Positions 61,659-64,000 of a stretch of 64,000 bases of DNA are shown here, one piece after another (positions within the stretch are counted from its first letter, which is position 1; each line of letters opens with the position of its first letter). The position numbers and the translations under genes are program-made. The stretch is from Lolliginicoccus suaedae. GTDB lineage: Bacteria > Actinomycetota > Actinomycetes > Mycobacteriales > Mycobacteriaceae. The notes under the pieces are model-generated. The model had not been told where the DNA came from, searched no databases, and worked only from the letters and a program-made list of their open reading frames with translations. The stretch spans positions 1,155,876 through 1,219,875 of the forward strand of contig NZ_VSSO01000001.1 of NCBI RefSeq assembly GCF_008312885.1. The letters run 5' to 3'.

Positions 61659-62733
61659 TGGCACTCACGCTAGCCGATACCAGCCCGCACGCGCTGCTGC
61701 GCGCTCGTGCCGTCCACTCGCGGATCACAGATTCTGCGACGGGCCCCTCGGGTCGCAGGGTAACGGGTTCACCAAGACGATCCAGCAGCTCCCAGGCGAT
61801 GGGCGCCACGGCGCGCAGCGCCGCGATCGGGTCGATGCACGCTTCGGAGACAGTGATTGCCAGCGTTGCCCCACCGATGGCAATCGCCTCGATGGGCGCG
61901 GGGGCGCCTGCTCGTGTCTCGCTGGCAGGCTCGAGGAGGGCACGCAGGTCAGCACCGAGATGATCGGGACGCGAGTCCAGCGGAGCAGCGAGTACATCGA
62001 GCGGCTGTGAAACACCGGTCCATACGTACAAGCTCGGCAGGCCGAGCGCCCGCGCCCCCGCGATGTCGGTGTCGAGCCGGTCCCCCACCACCAGCGGACT
62101 GCGGAAATCTCCTCGGTCGAGCGCATCGCGCAGGATCGCCTGTCCTGGCTTGCCCGCCACCAGAGGGCTCAGCGACGTTGCCGCCTCGAGCGCCGCGACC
62201 ATCGCGCCATTGCCGGGGAGGAGCCCTCGATCACTGGGCAATGTCGTGTCCCGGTTGGCCGCGACCCACAGCGCTCCGCCGCGGATCGCCAATGCCGCCT
62301 CGGCCAGGATGTGCCAGTCCGTATCGGGCGAATGGCCCTGGACCACCGCGTCGGGCAGAGCGGAGGCCTCGCGCACCGGCACGAGCCCGGCCTGCGCCAC
62401 ATGCTCTGCGAGCGCGTCGGTTCCCACAACGAGGACGCGCGAGCCCGCAGGCACACGGCTAGCGATCAGCCGCGCGGCGGCCTGGGCACTGGTGACCACA
62501 TCCGCCGGATCCGCTGAGAACCCAAACTCGGCGAGATGGCTCGCGACGGCTGCGGGCGCGCGGCTCGCATTGTTGGTGACATACAGCAATCGCGGAGACT
62601 CGTGATCTCCCCCGCCAGCGCCCACGGATCGCAGCGCCTCCACCGCATGCGGTACCGCAGTGGCGCCGGTGTACAAGGTGCCATCGAGGTCGAGGAGCAA
62701 TACGTCGTGGGCGAGACCCAGCGTGTCCGGCAT
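61651..62733 (-). CDS. HAD-IIA family sugar/nucleotide phosphatase (NagD-like)
   Basis: The 360-aa protein has the HAD motif I DLDGTLYTG near 15, CSM-type LLYVTNNASRAP near 49, GKPGQAILRDA near 194 and motif IV VVGDRLDTDIAGA near 216. Such enzymes dephosphorylate small phosphates. A ~85-residue Ala-rich C-terminal extension beyond the usual ~270 residues is unusual. Rv1692 is the positional equivalent. Confidence 0.88.
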   Translation of the reverse strand: MPDTLGLAHDVLLLDLDGTLYTGATAVPHAVEALRSVGAGGGDHESPRLLYVTNNASRAPAAVASHLAEFGFSADPADVVTSAQAAARLIASRVPAGSRVLVVGTDALAEHVAQAGLVPVREASALPDAVVQGHSPDTDWHILAEAALAIRGGALWVAANRDTTLPSDRGLLPGNGAMVAALEAATSLSPLVAGKPGQAILRDALDRGDFRSPLVVGDRLDTDIAGARALGLPSLYVWTGVSQPLDVLAAPLDSRPDHLGADLRALLEPASETRAGAPAPIEAIAIGGATLAITVSEACIDPIAALRAVAPIAWELLDRLGEPVTLRPEGPVAESVIREWTARARSSACGLVSASVSANE

Positions 62734-62753
62734 GAGTAGACGCTTCCGGGTGA

Positions 62754-63812
62754 CTAGTCGTCGATCGGGCGCTCGGCCGCGATCTCGATGGCACGTTCCT
62801 CGGCGTCGGTCTCCTCATTGTCCGATTCCGCGGACTTCATGAACCACTGGATCGCTTCATCCACACGCCCCGCGGCCAGCAACGCCTCCGCGTAGGCGTA
62901 GCGCAGCCTAGCTGCGGAAGGGCCGTCCACAAGGGTATCCAGAATGCGCCCCTGCAGCGACACGACGGCAGCATCATGCTGGCCAAGATCCATTCGTGCA
63001 CCCGAGACAACGATCATGAGCTCCACCGCAGCGTCGGGATCGAGGGACCTCGCTTCCGCTGAGCGCGCAAGCTCGATAGCACGCTCGGGACGGCCGAGGC
63101 CACGCTCGCAATCAGCCATCATCGGCAGCAGCGCGTTGCTGCCTCCGATTCGACGAGCCGTCCGTAGCTCGTTGAGAGCCTCGGCCCACTCGCCAACGGT
63201 GTAGGCAGCGACTCCAGCTGCCTCGCGAACGACAGCGATCCGGGAGGCGCGCCGCCGAGCTGCTCGCGCATGCTCCAGGGCCAGTTGCGGATCTTCGTCC
63301 ATTAGCTGTGTTGCCCGGACCAGATGGCGCGCGACAAGCTCGGCCGATGGCTTGTCCAGTGCCGTCAGATCGCGGCGAATCTCGATGGGGAGCTCCGCGG
63401 CATCGACCGTGGCCGGCACAAACGGATCGCGAGGGCGATCCGGGCGTCCAGTGCTCCCTCCTCGGGCCCCTGACCGGTCCTGGCCACCTGCGGATCTGCT
63501 TCCGCCAGACCGGTCGCGGTCGCCGCGCGGAGCACCGCCTCGGGGCCCGCCACCGCGCGAAGCTTCACCGCGCCTATCGTTCCCCTGGCCGCTGGGACCG
63601 CCTCCGCGCGAGAATCCTCCGCGGGGGTCCTTGTCGTCGAATCGGGGGGCGCCTTGCCGTGAGGCGCCTGCGGGACGACCTCCGGTCGCGGGCCTGCCGC
63701 CGCTCGGCCGACTGTCCCGCGCAGGGGAAGCGCCCCTGCGGTCGCTGCTGCTCTCGCGGTTCCAGTTGGATGACCGGTCGCTTCCATCACGACGGTCGTT
63801 GCGATCATTCAC
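62754..63812 (-). CDS. tetratricopeptide-like protein with Arg/Gly-rich N-terminus
   Basis: The 352-aa protein has ~140 residues rich in Arg, Gly, Asp and Ser (RGG-like, e.g. GGPRGGAPRGDRDRSGG), then a helical TPR-like region (ELVARHLVRATQLM, QLALEHARAARRRASR, EALNELRTARRIGG, YAEALLAAGRVDEAIQWF). It matches Rv1691-type proteins by context. The GTG start has GGAAGGA upstream. The function is unknown; RNA or rRNA contact is possible because an rrn operon ends next to it. Confidence 0.75.
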   Translation of the reverse strand: MNDRNDRRDGSDRSSNWNRESSSDRRGASPARDSRPSGGRPATGGRPAGASRQGAPRFDDKDPRGGFSRGGGPSGQGNDRRGEASRGGGPRGGAPRGDRDRSGGSRSAGGQDRSGARGGSTGRPDRPRDPFVPATVDAAELPIEIRRDLTALDKPSAELVARHLVRATQLMDEDPQLALEHARAARRRASRIAVVREAAGVAAYTVGEWAEALNELRTARRIGGSNALLPMMADCERGLGRPERAIELARSAEARSLDPDAAVELMIVVSGARMDLGQHDAAVVSLQGRILDTLVDGPSAARLRYAYAEALLAAGRVDEAIQWFMKSAESDNEETDAEERAIEIAAERPIDD

Positions 63813-63903
63813 GCCAGGGTCCTTCCAGACTGGGCAACGCGCTTGTCCGTGCACTCCGATTATCGCAGGAGTACTGCGCGGAGTGTTATTGCAAGTGCAC
63901 ATA

Positions 63904-63947
63904 GCAGGAGGGGGCGGGGGGCCCTTGGGCTCCCCGCCCCCTCCTGC
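63904..63947 (-). terminator. rrn operon terminator
   Basis: A perfect 16-bp GC-rich stem GCAGGAGGGGGCGGGG/CCCCGCCCCCTCCTGC with a short loop lies directly after the 5S rRNA end. It should terminate the rRNA transcript before the repeat-protein gene. Confidence 0.8.
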
Positions 63948-63962
63948 TTGTTCACATGTGTT

Positions 63963-64000
63963 TGCCCGGCGGTGTCCTACTCTCCCGCACCCTGTCGGGT
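63963..64000 (-). rRNA. rrf: 5S rRNA, 3' end (partial)
   Basis: The sequence at the right edge, read on the minus strand, has GGGAGAGTAGGACACCGCC, the conserved 3' part of actinobacterial 5S rRNA, ending in CGGGCAAA. The rest, and presumably 23S and 16S, lie beyond the window. Confidence 0.9.

Overview
This 64 kb window is almost entirely chromosomal housekeeping DNA from a high-GC actinobacterium. The gene content points to the mycolic-acid group (Mycobacteriales/Corynebacteriales). It has mycothione reductase (Mtr), the Rip1-type site-2 protease, SteA, DUF2631 and DUF2469 proteins, and a GNAT-ispG-rip1-dxr block. The gene order, recalled from memory, follows two blocks of the Mycobacterium tuberculosis genome that are far apart there: Rv2850c to Rv2921c (about 1-46 kb here) and Rv1691 to Rv1713 (about 47-64 kb here). 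I cannot fix the genus from sequence alone.

Layout, left to right. (1) 0-5.5 kb: a partial chelatase subunit and mqo on the minus strand, then a plus-strand pair (alpha/beta hydrolase and mycothione reductase), then a small minus-strand protein. (2) 5.6-7.2 kb: a lipid-kinase-like gene divergent from a TetR regulator whose start codon lies inside a near-perfect operator palindrome. (3) 7.2-14.3 kb: a minus-strand run dxr-rip1-ispG-GNAT-map-cobQ (isoprenoids, membrane proteolysis, N-terminal methionine removal, cobalamin). (4) 14.5-21.8 kb: DUF2631, rlmN, a LapA-like membrane protein, a methyltransferase, and the minus-strand series rpsB-tsf / pyrH-frr-cdsA. (5) 22.3-30 kb: an M23 peptidase, then rplS-lepB-rnhB-DUF2469-yraN-yifB-dprA-xerC. 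(6) 30-34.6 kb: tex and rpsP-khpA-rimM-trmD. (7) 34.8-46.5 kb: ffh with an amidohydrolase and a CPBP protease, the nitrogen set amtB-glnB-glnD, a secreted NAGPA-type protein, ftsY and a cupin. (8) 46.6-64 kb: tRNA-Pro, then der, cmk, rluB, scpB, scpA, parA, xerD, a NUDIX gene, pyrG, steA, recN, nadK, tlyA, a small protein, a HAD phosphatase and an RG-rich repeat protein, ending in the 3' end of a 5S rRNA gene read leftward.

Only six protein genes are on the plus strand. Many minus-strand neighbours overlap by 4 bp (ATGA or GTGA), so translational coupling is likely. Functional groups visible in the window are translation, ribosome and tRNA maturation (rpsB, tsf, frr, rplS, rpsP, rimM, trmD, rluB, der, tlyA, rlmN, map); SRP export and signal processing (ffh, ftsY, lepB); nitrogen sensing (amtB, glnB, glnD); chromosome handling and DNA uptake or repair (xerC, xerD, parA, scpA, scpB, recN, dprA, yifB, rnhB); and precursor synthesis (dxr, ispG, cdsA, pyrH, cmk, pyrG, nadK, cobQ).

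I saw no CRISPR array, transposon, prophage or obvious defence island. The items most worth a second look are the TetR operator/start overlap, the junction at ftsY/tRNA-Pro where smc is missing, steA without its usual steB/mctB neighbour, hairpins inside ribosomal and nitrogen operons, and long Arg/Gly-rich disordered tails on RluB and the last protein.
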